From contig VNKQ01000016.1 in the NCBI GenBank assembly GCA_016508695.1, positions 992,001 to 1,056,000 of the forward strand: 64,000 nucleotides of DNA, read 5' to 3'. The DNA comes from Hyphodiscus hymeniophilus. Its lineage: Eukaryota; Ascomycota; Leotiomycetes; Helotiales; Hyphodiscaceae. The stretch's first letter is position 1. Each line of letters begins with the position of its first letter. Both the position numbers and the translations under genes were made by a program. The notes under the pieces were generated by a model. It was given only the letters and a program-made list of their open reading frames with translations. It was not told where the DNA came from and searched no databases. Below, in pieces: positions 45,996 to 59,965 of the stretch.

Positions 45996-48648
45996 ATGAT
46001 GGAGCCTTCTAACAAGAAACGTCGTCTCGCCCCAAAAGTTGCAGAAAAACCCCTCCACGAGCAGGTAAGAACCTCATTACGACTATCATCGTATCTGGCA
46101 ACTGACATATTGCTCAGTCACCACAAGTACAGTATAATTACAAACCTATGCCAGTCGCTCAAGATGCCGCGCCCCCTCCCGAACGCACCGATTTCGAGTC
46201 CTTTGCACGACATCTGCAAGATGCTGCGATGCTCATTTACGCGCAAGCGAATCGATCTCCCTATACAAGTGTCTCTGTACTCCTCTTACGATGGGAAGAA
46301 GACTTGAGCTACGAGCAAGACCTTTTACAGCTCCAAAAGGTCTTTCGTGAGCGCTTCAATTTTCGCACGGAGTCGTGGAGCATACCCAGTGGTCCCAATC
46401 CCAGTGTTAAACTCACAATGCAAATGGCACAACATATCGAGTATGCTCGGTCGGACCATCTATTGATTGTCTACTATGCGGGTTACGGTTTCGTTGGTGC
46501 TGATCACCATCTATACTGGGCATGGTACGGTCATTGTTGACAAGTTATGACTTAAGCTGATATCATAATAGCAATTCCCGGGAAGACTCTTCCAGACTGA
46601 AATGGGAAGGTATTAGATGTCTTCTCGAAGATGCCCAGTCAGACATCCTGCTTCTGCTCGATACCTGTGCAGTTGCCGATGCACCTACATCCGGCAGTCA
46701 TGGTGTTAAGCAAGCCATCGCTGCTTACAGCCCCGACCATGCTTCTCGTGAGCCTGGTGCCCGGACATTTACATACCATTTAATCGAAGCACTTAACAAA
46801 CTTGGAGGCCCTCGTCCCTTTAGCATACAGCGTCTCCATGAGGAAATCATATCTCAGAAGCACAATCGGTTACTACAGCACAGTGGCCTTACAAATGGGG
46901 CTGGCAAGGCTGCTTCGGCTCACGAACGAATGCCAGTCTGTTTTACCTTAACGCCTGGTACTCTTCAGAGTATTACTCTTTCTCCTCTCGGTGGACAAGG
47001 CCCCAGTGGATCTCACATGGCTTCGCCAATGGGCTCACCGACCAATGATCTTCAGGTGGAGCAGCATGGGATCAAAGCCAATTCAAACTCAGATCTTACA
47101 ATGGAGGAAGTGAGAGCCCTGGTCTGTACAACCTTTCTGGGAGAGCCGAGTCAAGACATGGCTTCTTTCAAACAATGGTTGCAAAATACTCCCCTTGCAG
47201 CCTCGAAGATTGCTGTCGAAGGCATGTTCCATGGCCCTCCCACTGTTCTCCTTGTATCAATGCCAATCGCTGTCTGGAATGTGGTTGCTGCTGATCGTAC
47301 CTGCTGCTTCCTTGGATATGTTAACTCCCATAACATGACGACTGAATATCAACATCTCGTTGGTGGCATTTCTCCTATTGGGAAGGCTGCGACTTTCAAG
47401 GAATTGGAAGATGGCAAAATCCTTCTCGAGGCACGAGAAGCCGCTGCCTCAACACCTGTCATGATGCGACACGAGCCGATACGACAAGATGCAATGAGAC
47501 AGGATCCCTTGCAGCAGGGGCCCTTACACCAAGATCCGATGAGGTCGGATTCGATGGTCATGGGGACACCAAATTCAGTATCTCAAATGGTGTATCAAGA
47601 TCCTGGACCATCAGCTCTTCCCGATCACAAAGACGACGTCGAAGACTCCGTTGAGATGCATGAGGCTGCTGAACAGCTCAAGGCTCTGAGCCACGTTCGG
47701 CATGTCAGTCACGACAATTTGGCAAGCGAGCGCAATCATTCTCATATTCCCTCTGAAGATTCTCCCGGATTGAGAAGTGGCCGCGAAGACTCTATCTCGT
47801 CACAAGATGTAGGAGAGTCTGGCGCTGAAGATAATCTCTACAGCTCGGAATACAACTCACCTGCCTCGCGGCCCAAACCTCGTCGCTCGATACAAAAGCA
47901 AGGCCCGAAACAAGATACTCGTTGTTCGCTCTGTAGTCATGCACCCTTCAAAGACTCATCCTCTCTCCGGAAACACATCGCAGCAGCACATACTCGACCA
48001 TTCCCCTGTGCTTTCTCTTTCGCTGGTTGTACCAGCACCTTCGGTTCTAAGAACGAATGGAAGCGGCATATTGCATCCCAGCATCTCTGTCTGACCTATT
48101 ATCGCTGCTCGTCATGCCCGCAAAGCACTGTCGAAGGCAAGGGAAATGAGTTCAACCGCAAAGATCTCTTCACTCAGCATCTTCGTCGCATGCACGCCCC
48201 CTTCGCAATCAAGAAAGCTATCGCAAAGGGTGACAGCAAATTACAGCTCGAGTGGGAGACACATGTCAAAGAAATGCAAGCCTCTTGCTTGGTGATTAGA
48301 AGGAGTCCGCCACAGAGGAGCGCCTGCCCGAAGGCCGACTGCTCCAACGTCTTCGAAGGTGCCGGCAGCTGGGACGACTGGACCGAACACGTGGGACGCC
48401 ATATGGAGAAGGGAGAAGCAAATCGCCTTGGTGTCGACCGGTTACTTGCCCGATGGGCTCTTGAAGAGGCTATCATTGAGCGTAAAGAGGATGGCGAATA
48501 TAGGCTCTGCGGTACGGAGAGAGAAGGTGGCGTTGGAGGTTACTACAGTGATGGCAACGGCGGCGTCACCATGGGCAAGAGAGAATATGCAGATGATAGC
48601 ATGATGGGCAATGGGAAGGAAGTGGATGGGATGTTGCTGGATGGATGA
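45996..48648 (+). CDS. Caspase-like domain fused to C2H2 zinc fingers; catalytic His replaced
   Basis: Exons 45996-46064, 46118-46524 and 46572-48648 (introns 53 and 47 nt, GT-AG) encode 850 residues. The N-terminal 280 residues resemble the fungal caspase/metacaspase fold: SVSVLLLRWEEDLSYEQDLL, a strand with HLLIVYYAGYG (Tyr146 at the expected catalytic His) and a second strand DILLLLDTC (Cys191, the expected nucleophile, present). It begins with a basic MMEPSNKKRRLAPKV, a likely nuclear signal. A middle region follows with a short repeat rich in RQDxMRQDP (about 457-487) and a Ser-rich linker. Three C2H2-like fingers come next at about 610-632 (CSLC...H...H), 638-663 (CAFSFAGC...H...H) and 671-700 (CSSC...H...H), then another Cys/His pair near CPKADCSNVF. 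The protein looks like a nuclear factor with an enzymatically dead caspase-like sensor or dimerisation domain. I recognise the architecture as a fungal one but cannot name the protein. Confidence 0.85.
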
Positions 48649-51600
48649 TACTCCTCGTTATCTCTCTTTCCTGCAGCGTTTGGGGTTTGAAGGTTAATAC
48701 CAGGGTGGAAAAGGAGTGAGTGGTATGATACACGTCGATCTATTTTGTTTGACCGTGAAGGTGACTGATCACCTCACCTAGCAATGGTTTCTTGGCCGGG
48801 GGTTCAAACCTTTAACTCAGTTCTGCTTTCGGAATTCTTCATATTTTATGTACATTTGTTGCTGGGTCCTCCTATTTCTTTTGTCCCGCCATGCTCTTGA
48901 GTAGTGTTTCGGTTCGTTGTTTGCCGCGTCTTAGCAAGGCTGGCTGGTTTGTGGGATGGAGGTCCGGAGGGTGGATAATGGAACGGAAATTTTGGATTTC
49001 CCATGATGTGCTCCCTGCGTTCTTTGTGACGATGTCTACCACACTCGATCGTACCAATGACCTGGTTATTTGTCTTTCGTTAAAATGAAAGTAGGCAAGT
49101 GCTGTAAGTAGTTGACGGATGCGTACTTGATGACGGCTCTCTGAGGACTTCAAATTTTTTTGGGGGTTATGCAATGGCTAAAGAGCGAGGTGATAATGGA
49201 AGTTACGAGACTTGAAAGTGATCGCTTGGGCGCCGCAAAACTCTTTGCTTTAGAAGGGACTACGTCCATCAATTGCGTGTTCACTATCTCAAGTGTTACC
49301 TGCTTGCTGACTTGGTAATTCTGAGAACACGGTGCAAGTATCAGAGCGAAGCTCTGAAGGGATGCTTGGTTCACACTATCCAGCAAGTGCTTCCTCGGTC
49401 TCTGCACATTGCTTCGAGGTATCACCTCGACCCGTCCAAAAGCCCGGCTTGATCATTTTCGTGACCAGCAAGTCGAATGAAGCATCTAGACTCGAATTTC
49501 AGCTCAGGTGGACATCGTTACGGGGTGCGTTCCGACCTCTCCGCAGAAATCTTGTGAATGTGGAAAAGGAACCTTATACCTCATTCTTGCACAGCGATCA
49601 CTAAGCGAAGTGGCTGCCACGCAGAAGTCATGTGTCCCATGCGACTGGAACATTTTCACCTCGTGGGCGAGGTCGGACAAAAAGAATTTGAAAGCCACGG
49701 CTTGCTCAAAAACGGGGTGAGATGGGATTCATCATGTGTGTATCGAAGCCAGCCAGAGGATCAGAGTTCCACTAGGGAAATTTTGTGAAATTTCCGTGCC
49801 GTACTACACGCGCTTCAGCTCTACAGTCTTTGGTCCCACAAAGGAGATGCATCTAAAGGAGTGACAGATGTCTCATCTATCATAGTGCCCGAACGCCGCC
49901 GATTTCCATTCCCATGCGTTGTCTCGAAGATCAAGCTTCGACTCCAGGTTATGGAGTGGGCCTGTGGAGGTCCCGTATCATATTATGGGAAAGTTGTTGA
50001 CGCATGAGTGGGAACAAGCTTAGAATTTAGTAGATGTGGATAACGGATATGTCTGATAGATTCTAGACACTACCAACAGCAACCCCATTGTCACGCTACG
50101 TGACGGATACGCAGATCCGTGCCGCTTCAGACTTCTTGAATACCCAAAGCTGAGCTTTGGGTCGGTTGGGCTGACTTGTGAGACATTTATTTGTTGATTG
50201 ATAGTAGGTCGCCTCGTCGATGTAGCGCAATCCCCGGAAAACTTCTACATCTCCAGCATTGGCCCAATATAGACGTGCGCTACGAGGAACGTACGCCTTC
50301 TTTTGAGACGGGACAAAGAACAAGTTATGCAAGGAGGCTTGAAGCTATCAGATCTCGCTAATAAGTCTTCAAAGTTTTGGCACCAACCACAGCTTTGCGG
50401 CTGCCACCTCATGCCGGTTGCCACGAGGAAACCACGGAGACTCGATCTAGAGCCAAGGGGTCTGAAATAGTATATGGTTAGAACAAGCGCCAACATTCCA
50501 CATCTGAGTGGCGTCTATACCTGCCAATTACCAGGAGCCAATTTCAGGCCACCGGGAAGACAACCTGTGGAATGAATGCGCGAAAAAGCAAGATCAGATT
50601 AACGAGAAACAGGTATCGGTTCCATAGGCCCCTCGCATCGTAAGCTCCTTGGCTCTACCTCCGTACACGGTGGACGCTTGGGTTAGCTGACGAGGGTTAT
50701 GTGTGGCGTCCATTTACAAGCTCGACTACGCCACTGCCGGAAGAATAGCAAATGAAAGACAGAGAAGTACGAGAGGAACCGTTGGTTGGGGAGACTTGGA
50801 ACGGATGGGAATATTTACCGGTGGGAAGACGAAGTTGCAGAGTTGGAAAGAAGTTCGAGTTGTCAACTTGTCAGCCTCTCGAAAAGCGCCAAGATGACAA
50901 CCGTTACGGGCCGTGCTGCAAGTGATAGAGTCTAATAAGAGTCACAAATTGAGACTGAACACGAAAAGCTCTGAAGATTTTCTTAGAATTACAGGCTCGA
51001 GCACCAATTGGCAGGTGCGGGTGTCTTTGTCCCTGTAAGGAGCCAGGACCGAGGGGGAATTGGAGAAACGAAAACCGAGACCGTGTTCTTGTCGAATGAT
51101 TCGGCGCCATATCCTTCTTCTCTTGCTGAAAGTTCCACGAGAACGGGGTAGATGGTCGGGCCGAAAGCCATTCTGGGCCGCTGGGTTGGAGGCAGCACGT
51201 GTATATTGAAGACTTCCTCTGATACTGCAGTTACCGTGAAAGCGAAACTGTCATATTCGATTTACTCTCACTGTACGACGTACTTGGAGGAAAGGGCGAC
51301 ACCATGCAGCACAGTATTCTCTCGCCGGGCAGTGGGCAGGTCCAGCACGGGAGGTGGAATCCCAGCGTCCAGCAGTAATACAGCGCCGGAATATTGATAG
51401 TCGAGGTGCAGGATGGCCCATGTCAGGCTATTTCGGATAACCTTATCGGCAGATTAATGCTTCTAGCCCACTACCCATGCCTAGAGCTGCGTATCCCGAA
51501 ACCGGACTTGGGTTCCCGGATGGGTCAGATACGGTAAGATCTGCCCTGGGAGCGGGCCAGGGAGCAAGATCAAGATCTTCGCGATCATTCAAGGGAAGCT

Positions 51601-54600
51601 CCGCATTCCGATTGTCGCGAGATGATCTGTATTTGTATCCTTACTCTGGTTGGACTGCGGAGTACTCTGTGCAGTGTGCTGTCGGTTGGTGTAACCCAGC
51701 ACTTGGTTCACTGAAGCATTTAGCGTTGGGCTTCGCTGCGAGGAATTGACGACAAGGTGGCTGGGCATTGGGCACCTTACGAGGTGTGGCATTTCAGCAC
51801 TGATGATGACACGATCACGACGTCCTGTGGGCTATCGAACCCTAGATTGAAGAATTGTGCAGTTTTGCGGCGCACCTCTAGTATGCCACCGTCGTAGCAG
51901 GCTCAAAGGACGGTGATGATGATGATGACAGACAAGGTGAGCGGATGAACCAGCAACAGGCCTATGATCTGAGATGTGGTTGCTTGCAACTCTTCGCGGA
52001 TAAAACTGGAATTCAACCCCTTTGCCTATTAGTGTCAGCGAATGGGAGGAAAAGCCCATCGTTGGTGGCTCTCCAAGGCCTGCAGATGCGCCCTGTGATG
52101 TTCCAGAATCCTTGAAGCCGCCCCTCAAGGGTTCAGAAGGGTTCAGGAGCACAGACGCAGTAACATCTTTGGTTCATGCTCCAAGCCCTCCAACGCGAGG
52201 ACGAATATTCCAAATGCTCGCTATGGTCAACGAACGATCAAAGGGATTCTAAATCGGGATTTGAGGTATGAAGCTGGTAACGCATACTGCCTCTTTCGTG
52301 GTAGAAAATGCTGGTGCATGTCCTTAGCCAAACACAAAAATAGTTCTTACTTCGTACTTCAAAATCATACGATGCCAAGCACATCAAATCGGCGATTCGG
52401 TACTTGTGACTCGCTGAAGGCGTGATAAGTCTCCTACAGGCAAGGCAATCCTAGGCGTGGTAGGGTTGCAATGGAAGATGCTGCAAGGTATCTAATGCTG
52501 GTGACTGGCACAGCACATTATTGTAGTCGCTGAATCCTTGATTGCCGGAGAGATTTCGCTGCAGTAGAGAGCCTCCACGACGGACACATCGCAGATTCGC
52601 AGCCGTTGAGGCAAACGATTGAGTAAAGGGGATACTGACTCAGAAACCCTGATCTTAATATCTTATGGTTGAAAGCGCCCATTTTCGAGGCAGATCAGGA
52701 GCCAGGATAGGCGGTCCGACAAAACTGCTTGCGACATGATATACTCCTTTCCACTCCTGTCCGATACCACAGGATGTATGAAAAGCGGTTCCAGTCAGTC
52801 TCCACGGACTGATCTATCTGACTGACTGACAGCCAGCCATCTTTGATCAGGACATACTCCGTAGGTAGCCCATCTGCGTCGTTGCTCCGGTGTATACGGA
52901 GTATGGTTGCAGCGGCAAGAGAGCTTCCCTCTGGCCCGGTTGGCAAGTACGGAGGTAAGAAGATGTCCCAACGGGAAGGTTCGCTTGCCGAGGTTGGCCG
53001 TCCGAGCCAGCGTCTCGGTGCAGCTTTTCAAGGATAATGCCTATTATCGGGTTGTGCATTGTGAAAGCCAGGGAACAGGGTTATAACATGCATTCGATCG
53101 ACCGATGAGAAAATGCTTTGGTTTCTGCGGGTCGGTGGTGGGGTAGGACTGTGTTGGACTCGTGTGACGCCGTTTTGGGGATTATTGTTCCGGAAGAGAG
53201 GAACGTTGTTGACAGTTGATGTCGTTCATTGCCTGACACGCCTCCATAAGTCGGTAGCATGCGCTTGAAGAAAGTTGTTCAAAGACGTAAAGATCGCGCA
53301 CTCACTGACTGAAGAAAGAACGCATTTACAGTAAGACTTTCCACATAATCATAATAGTTCCCGCAGCCGAATGTCTCGGGCGTTGTCGCCTTCACCCACC
53401 ACGCAAGATCTACCCATCGACGGCGAGCTTGATGGGCGGAAGGGGGAGCTCTGAAGATCTTACCTCGAACACCAATACCGGGTTGGATTCTTCGCACTAG
53501 CTGGGGTACGGTTTTTGGTTGCAAACCAGCTCCAAGCGATGCGAGTATGGTTACTATGGTAAGCGTCTAGCTTGAAATACTCCCTGTAGGTCTTTGCCTC
53601 TAAAGAAACAACGAGCCTATGATCTTTTGTCGCCGGCAGTTGTCAAGCATCCAATTTTCAAATGAAATTGGACTGGATAGTCACTCGATCGACCTGCAAA
53701 CATAAATGTGGCAGCTTCTGCCGTCATCCAAATTCTTTGACCAAAGGTAGATCCCGCCGCGTCCCGCTCTTCCTCTTCCGGCCTTCGTTAACGCTCAGGT
53801 CTGGAGCATGTTGGAAGCATAAAGAAACTATCTTTACTCGATCTAGCAAATCGCGGAGACACAGGAGCGCCGGCTCATCAGTAGCTCCCGCGGAGGAATT
53901 AGCGATGCTTGACCTTTTGGGGCGGTATGCAGTAGAAATACGGAACGAGCATCTTCTAACTCTAGATAGTAAGACTGGAGGCGGCGTTGTAGATAGTTTT
54001 TGATAGCGTTGTCGTCCGGAGCTTCTGCGCCTGTACCCCGTAGGCAGCGAGCGGGGATAGGGGCTAGGGGCAATTCAGACAGTAAGGTACAGAGAGATAC
54101 TTCCCACAAAGATCTGAGGTAAGTATCGATCGGCGATCTCACAACTGCCTCTTGTGCGACTTGAGGTGGTCTTACTCAAAATAGATGTGCTTGGCAGGGA
54201 TCTTGTATCTTCGAATTACTGATTGAGACCTGGGAGATGAGGTGATGAACGTGCCCACATTCCGAGATATCGACTGCTGTAGTCAGTCTACCTCCGTAGA
54301 TGAGGGTGATCTTGGACTAGACGCTGGTTGAGGTATCCATTGAAGTTTCCATGCTTGGGATAGGATGATTGTCTTTCAATATTCTTCGCAACAGGTTGTG
54401 CAATGCCGTTCCAAACCGTTTCAGTGTGCAAGGCGTATCCTGGCTCTCGCGTGGCGGACCGGTGGGCTTTCTGTGGAGTTTTCTGCATCAATCTTTTCTT
54501 CTTTCCCCTCGAAATAATTGATTGGGATTGGGAACGATTGGGTTGGTACTATTCCTTCTAGTTTCCGAATTGATACGCTCCTGCTAACGCAGTATGCCGC

Positions 54601-56699
54601 CAAGGCCAACCTTAAGTCGTAGCGATAAGATCATGTCGTTAGATCAAACGTCAGATCCGGGCTAAGAACTGACTGTCAACATCTGGTCATCTGGTAGCGC
54701 CAGCTCGTAAAGTTGAGTACTGCCATTGGCTGAGACTGAAGATGGGTACTTCAGCCAGAAGTGGCCACAGACACCATCTGCCGTTGACTGGTCCATGTTA
54801 CACAGCTGGAAGGAGACGGTCTTTCCAGATTCGAGGCCTGTCATGTATGGGCGATCTCGACTCGCGAGTGGGCAAGCCAGCTCGGGGCCCAGGAGCATTT
54901 CTCCGGAACGGTCAGATCATCAAAAAGTTCATCAATATTTGGAAGACGAGCGACTAAAACTGATGCCTCACAATGTTGCAGAAGTGATCCGGATATGACT
55001 TCATCGTTGGTGCGGTAGGCACTTCCGAAAGAGAATTTAGAGTTGCGCAGAGACTGCGTGCGAAACGGTGTTGGTTGTCCAGATTCGGCTGAGGAGCATT
55101 CTATTGTTTCCCCTTACGGACGCACATGGTTCTGGGTTAGTCTAGCACGAAGCCAACTATTGCTGCCAAACAAGCATTTGGAAGCTCAGCCATGACGCCA
55201 ACAAGCACAAACAACAATACGCCACCACTTAACATTGCGAAATGGATTCAGTCGAGGAAATGCAACGGGGGTGTAAGTTTCAATCTTGAAAGCATGGTCC
55301 CGATACATGCCGCTGTCAGACTCATGGTGCATTTGTTGGATCTTGAAGATATCATATTATCTGTCACTTGAAGAAGGCCTGGACGCGTATGGGAACTTGG
55401 CAGCTTCTGCGTGCTCCCGGATGGTACGCTGCGGGTAAATACGTTCACGTGAAGTGACTGATGTGGGAAGACCACCCAATATCTTCACTGCTTCAGAGGC
55501 TTGGTCGTGATGGTTATGGCTGCTTGCATGACAAGCGTAGTAATCGTTGGTGATAGCGGTGGGGTCACTGGAAATATTCCAAATGAATTGAAGTATCCAT
55601 TTGGATCATCCTATGGCTTGGTTTGAAGCAGATCAGATCTCTGGTACAAGGTTTGATATAGACAGAGATAGATCTGAATTCGAGGTGAACGCCATCCTCA
55701 CCTGTTCAGAGTGGCCTTCTCTGGAAGAACCTTGCAGTATCATTTGATACGTTTCTCTTCAGGGTCGTGTGCTATTAGATAGATCCTTGATCTCTAAGCA
55801 TGTATGAATGATGGGTTTTGCTCGTGATGTTCCCGGCTTGTCGTTCTTGCCTGTCGACTTTTGGGCAAGAACTGCACGAGCCTTCTTTCTGGGACCAGAG
55901 ACTGGTAATCTATGGAAGTCCCTAGATACCCGCTACTGAGCTTCGTAATCCAGCTCGTTGGTCGAGGCTTCACTCGGTAATGTATCATGCACCACAATTA
56001 CAGCTCAAAATGATTGATGTACTCATATCCCTGGAGTATTTTGGTTTCTGAGTGCCGGAAAGTATCAATACAATTCTAGACTTTGACACCCGACGCCCAG
56101 ACACATAGCTTGTACAGAACATTCTACTGATTCGATCGATGCAAAAAGTTCGCATTATACAGACCCTCCCCCCGTCAACAGCACTTATGGAGAGGTGAGG
56201 CTCGCAGAAGGTATCTGCTGTACAACCCTGCAAATCTTACTCGCTGGTGCACTGGTGGAGTGGTGTTGGTTAAGGGCAGGTCAAGGGCATCACTGATAGG
56301 CGAATAGCGACTTCTGTTCGGGCCACACGGTGGCCCACATCCCAGAAAGAGCCCACGATGGAAAACGGGAATACTCTCAATTGAGCCTTCTCAAACTCGC
56401 TTCCAAGATGCATGCAAGGTATGCGTCAGATTTAAGAGGACACTGCCCTTCGCAGATGGAAAATAAGAGGAGAAACTGCCACAAAATATGGCACGCCATG
56501 GCGTTGTGTGATGGTGGAAATGCGAGATAAATAGGAGCATGTTTAAGTGAAATAATAGAAGCCTTTCCGATTTCTATGTAATAATCAGGGAATATTGCCA
56601 CTCCCCGATTAGAAATTTGCCCGAGAATGGAAAGGAAGAAATGATCTTGACAGGCTTTGCATATTCAGCTGGTGCTCACTAAAGCGTCACAGCATGCCG
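48649..56699. other. Long stretch without supported genes (8 kb)
   Basis: I found no reading frame with family features, no spliceable chain of exons, and no tRNA or rRNA in this stretch. The longest frame is 113 codons and overlaps others on both strands. Base composition is mixed, without the AT-rich blocks expected of RIP-mutated repeats. The only recurring pattern noticed is the 9-mer TACGGAGTA and its complement TACTCCGTA with near variants, for example near 52,856, 52,894 and 54,290. The region could be a gene desert, a decayed element or long regulatory sequence. Confidence 0.45.
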
Positions 56700-57304
56700 T
56701 ACGAGTACTACAGTCCATGGACATGGACACTCTTGAATATCAGAGATCGCCTCGGAACGTTGGTACCGCCTCAATTTCCTGTTGCGAAGTATTTTCTGTA
56801 TGAGAAGCTGACTTCGTTCTGGATCTCGCATATGGATCATATTCCTTGTACGGAGTACGAGCTATGTGTGTGAGGCGTACCATGCGTGTGAGGTAGCAAG
56901 GTAGGTAGAGTAAGTAGAGTAAGTAGTATGTAGTTAGGGTGATGGGTGGGTAGTGAGTGAATGTACTGGGGGAGTAAGTAAGTACAGTACCCACTGTGTC
57001 GTTGATGGTGGGGTCTGAAGACGGACTCCCAAGAGAAATAAGGTCGGTATACTAGATAATACTAGGTAGGTAGGCCTTTTCCCATTCAGTAGCGCCGAGT
57101 TTGCAAACAGAGATGGTGGATGGATGGATTGGACGGATATTGGTGGGGGACCCTGGGTGGGCGTGGGAGAATCGGGAGATGCAGACCGACTCGAAAGGGT
57201 CGAGCTGGGAAATCGATCCCAGGCAGGGCTAGTACGGTAGTGAGGAGCTGGCTGAGCTAAGGTAACTCAACTGCTAGTCCGTCCTGCGCAGGCGGCCCCC
57301 CTCT

Positions 57305-57322
57305 TCCTCCTCCTCCTCCTCC
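57305..57322. repeat. Microsatellite (TCC)6
   Basis: Six perfect TCC units inside a longer pyrimidine run from about 57,299. Confidence 0.9.
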
Positions 57323-58537
57323 ACTCGGATCTCGTGCGCGCGAAAAAGGGCGGCTGATGGCTGAAAGTGATCTGATCAAAGGGGTCACACCAAGCGAAAC
57401 GGAGATCGCAGCGTTCCGGCGCCTCCAAAGGGCTGGAAGGGAAAATGCTGCAATGCCCTACCTAGGATCGTGCAGGCGGGTAGGTGAGTAGCTAGCTACT
57501 GGAGGATACTGGCAGGTACTGGAGTCTGGAACTGGCAAATACGGGTACTTGTACTGCTTGCAAGGCTCGAGATTCCAGGTTCCAAGAGGTCGAGATATCT
57601 GTCGTTCCCGAGTCTGCTCTCCTACCCAATCTTAACCCTCCAAGCCTAGATTGAGTGTTAAGTGGACGCTGAGTTTCTGGGCAAACACACACACGTATGT
57701 ATAAATGTATATATTGTCTGGTCGAGGTCGATTTTCCAGGGTGTACACCGGACCGGCAAGGAATCGACCAGGCGCCAGAAGTAGAAAAGCTGTGGCGGTT
57801 GCGTCTGCAGGATTGGAATGGACGGGGCAGAGAGTCCTTCGGGCGAATACGTGAGTCTGTGAACGAGCCGCGCTGGGACTTGGCATATGTTGGACGTGTG
57901 TGCGTATGGAGATGTGTATGTGTAGGGTGTATCTGCCTCGCGGATGTTCGGGCTGGATTATTATGATTATTATTAGAAGGAAGGTCGGGGCACGCGGGGA
58001 GGTGGAAGGCTTTAATGGTGAGTGAGGGCTGTGTGTGAGCGAGGACGTAAGCCTAGGAGTGTCCTGTTGGCTCGTCGGCTCGTCTGAGCAGAGAACTGTA
58101 ATAGACAGCGAGCGACTTTGGTGAGCAGAGCAGACAAGTACTTGTCACCGACGATTATTATGGGTCCTCTCGAGTAGCGTAGAATGGCAGGCAAGCATGA
58201 ATGAGAGGGTCTGTAGCTAGAAAAAAATAAAGGGCGTCAAGTGTCCTTGAGGCGAACACAGTAGGTAGCGACAGGATGGAGGATATGAGGCAGCCAGCCT
58301 TTCTTTGGTGCAGGTTCCTCAGGTTGACCGACGGAGACGACGGAGCCTTTGTGGAGGAAAGCTAAGGGGATATGGGGGAGTACAATGTATTATGCCGCCA
58401 TCTCCTTCACTGCTGTGTGCAATTCGTACATCGACCGTTGGGGAGCTGCAGAAGATCGAGGTCGAAGCACGAAACCCGAATGTTCGGCGACTTGTGGTAG
58501 GAGGATGAGGGATGAGGTGGAGGTGGAGGATGATTAT

Positions 58538-58568
58538 GATGATGATGATGCTGCTGCTGCTGCTGCTG
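58538..58568. repeat. Compound microsatellite (ATG)4(CTG)6
   Basis: An ATG/GAT-type trinucleotide run passes directly into six CTG units. In one frame it reads as Asp then Ala runs within a 92-codon ORF that has no other credible feature. Confidence 0.9.
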
Positions 58569-59940
58569 TTGGACTCGTGTGTGCGGAGCTAAGAGAGCAG
58601 GACTCTGTTTGGTCGAAGGAAGGGTAGTTTGAGCCTATGCAGAAGCAATTCCCATTGCACGTCGAGTGAGTGATTGCTGGATGGCTGGATGGTTTGGATG
58701 CACAGAGAAAAGCGGTGACAACCTCTGCTCCTGCTGTTGATCGACCCGAATGCGGCTTTTCTGGCCTTGCTCTCCCATAAACATTTTCAATTTTTTTTTT
58801 CCTTTCAACTTTTTCTCTCCGTGGGAGCTTTCCGTTGCTCGGACATCCCTATCAACAGCTATCCCTCTACGGTCCTCCCAACCCTCAGGGTTCTCGGTCA
58901 GGCTTGACAGGGGGCCTGAAGTGGGAATAGCGTCACATCCGCCGCGGCATCCCCTTGTCCGTCGAGGACTGGGAATCTTCCAAAGGCAGCTAAGCCCCGA
59001 GTTATTATTTTTAGAGAGGCGTCCCTCGAGAATTCCACATCACGGATGCACAATCTCATTGCTCTTTGGAAACTGTGAGTGAATGCCAGCAAGCCAGCCA
59101 GCCAGCCAGGTAGATTGATGTGCATTCAATTCCAGTCAATCGATTGATTGAAGAGGGCTAGTTTGTGTTGACGCTGCGCTGTAAGTGGCATGCGCGCTGC
59201 ACATCACAGATACGAGTGAAATGTAAAGGCCGATCTCACTTTGACCAGGGCTCTCAATGCAGATGGAGTTACCATATATTCCCCATCGTCGAACTGGATT
59301 GGAGGCTAGTTGATCTCACCTCTCCCTTTCCCCTGAGTTGGGTAAGGTGAGGTTGCACGGGCGGACCTCCTTACCGTCATAGTACTTCGTAGATACGTAC
59401 TGTACATGCAGTAGACACATACTGTAGAGTACATCATCAGCTTCAACTACAAACATAAACATGCACGCCGTCTCTGCGTGCCCGACTACGAGTTGGGTAG
59501 CGGATAGATGGATGGATGGACCAAGCAAGTAAGCAACCCTCGACCTCCCGTATCCAGATCCAGATCCAAGCTGTCGGACTCGTGGGTGCAATTACGTGCG
59601 ACGTCAACGCGTCAAGCGTGTCATTTGAGATGCCGGCAAGGTGAGACTTCCTTCCCGGCACTTGAGGAGGGTAAGATCCACTGCGGGTGGAGGAGAGGAG
59701 AATTTGATTGATTACCTATTTATTTATTAATTATGTACCAATTTGCCCACCCATTCGACAGGGCAAACAACAGGTAAGGAATCAATCGTCGAAAGAGGAG
59801 ATGGTTGTCACTCATCTGCCCAGTGCCCACCTAACCAGGTATGGCCATTCATTGTTTATGGCTGATTGTTTCCTGTTCGTGGTCATCAACAACATCCAAA
59901 TCATCAACATCATTCCTGTTCATGGTCATCAACAGTCTCG

Positions 59941-59965
59941 TCTCATCTCATCTCATCTCATCTCA
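59941..59965. repeat. Microsatellite (TCTCA)5
   Basis: Five perfect TCTCA units in a pyrimidine-rich context that continues past 60,060. Confidence 0.9.

Noticed and set aside
48795..48815. GGTTCAAACC resembling a tRNA T-loop
   Set aside because: The flanking bases do not form a cloverleaf.
58349..58627. 92-codon frame with Asp and Ala runs
   Set aside because: The runs come from the ATG/CTG microsatellite; nothing else supports coding.
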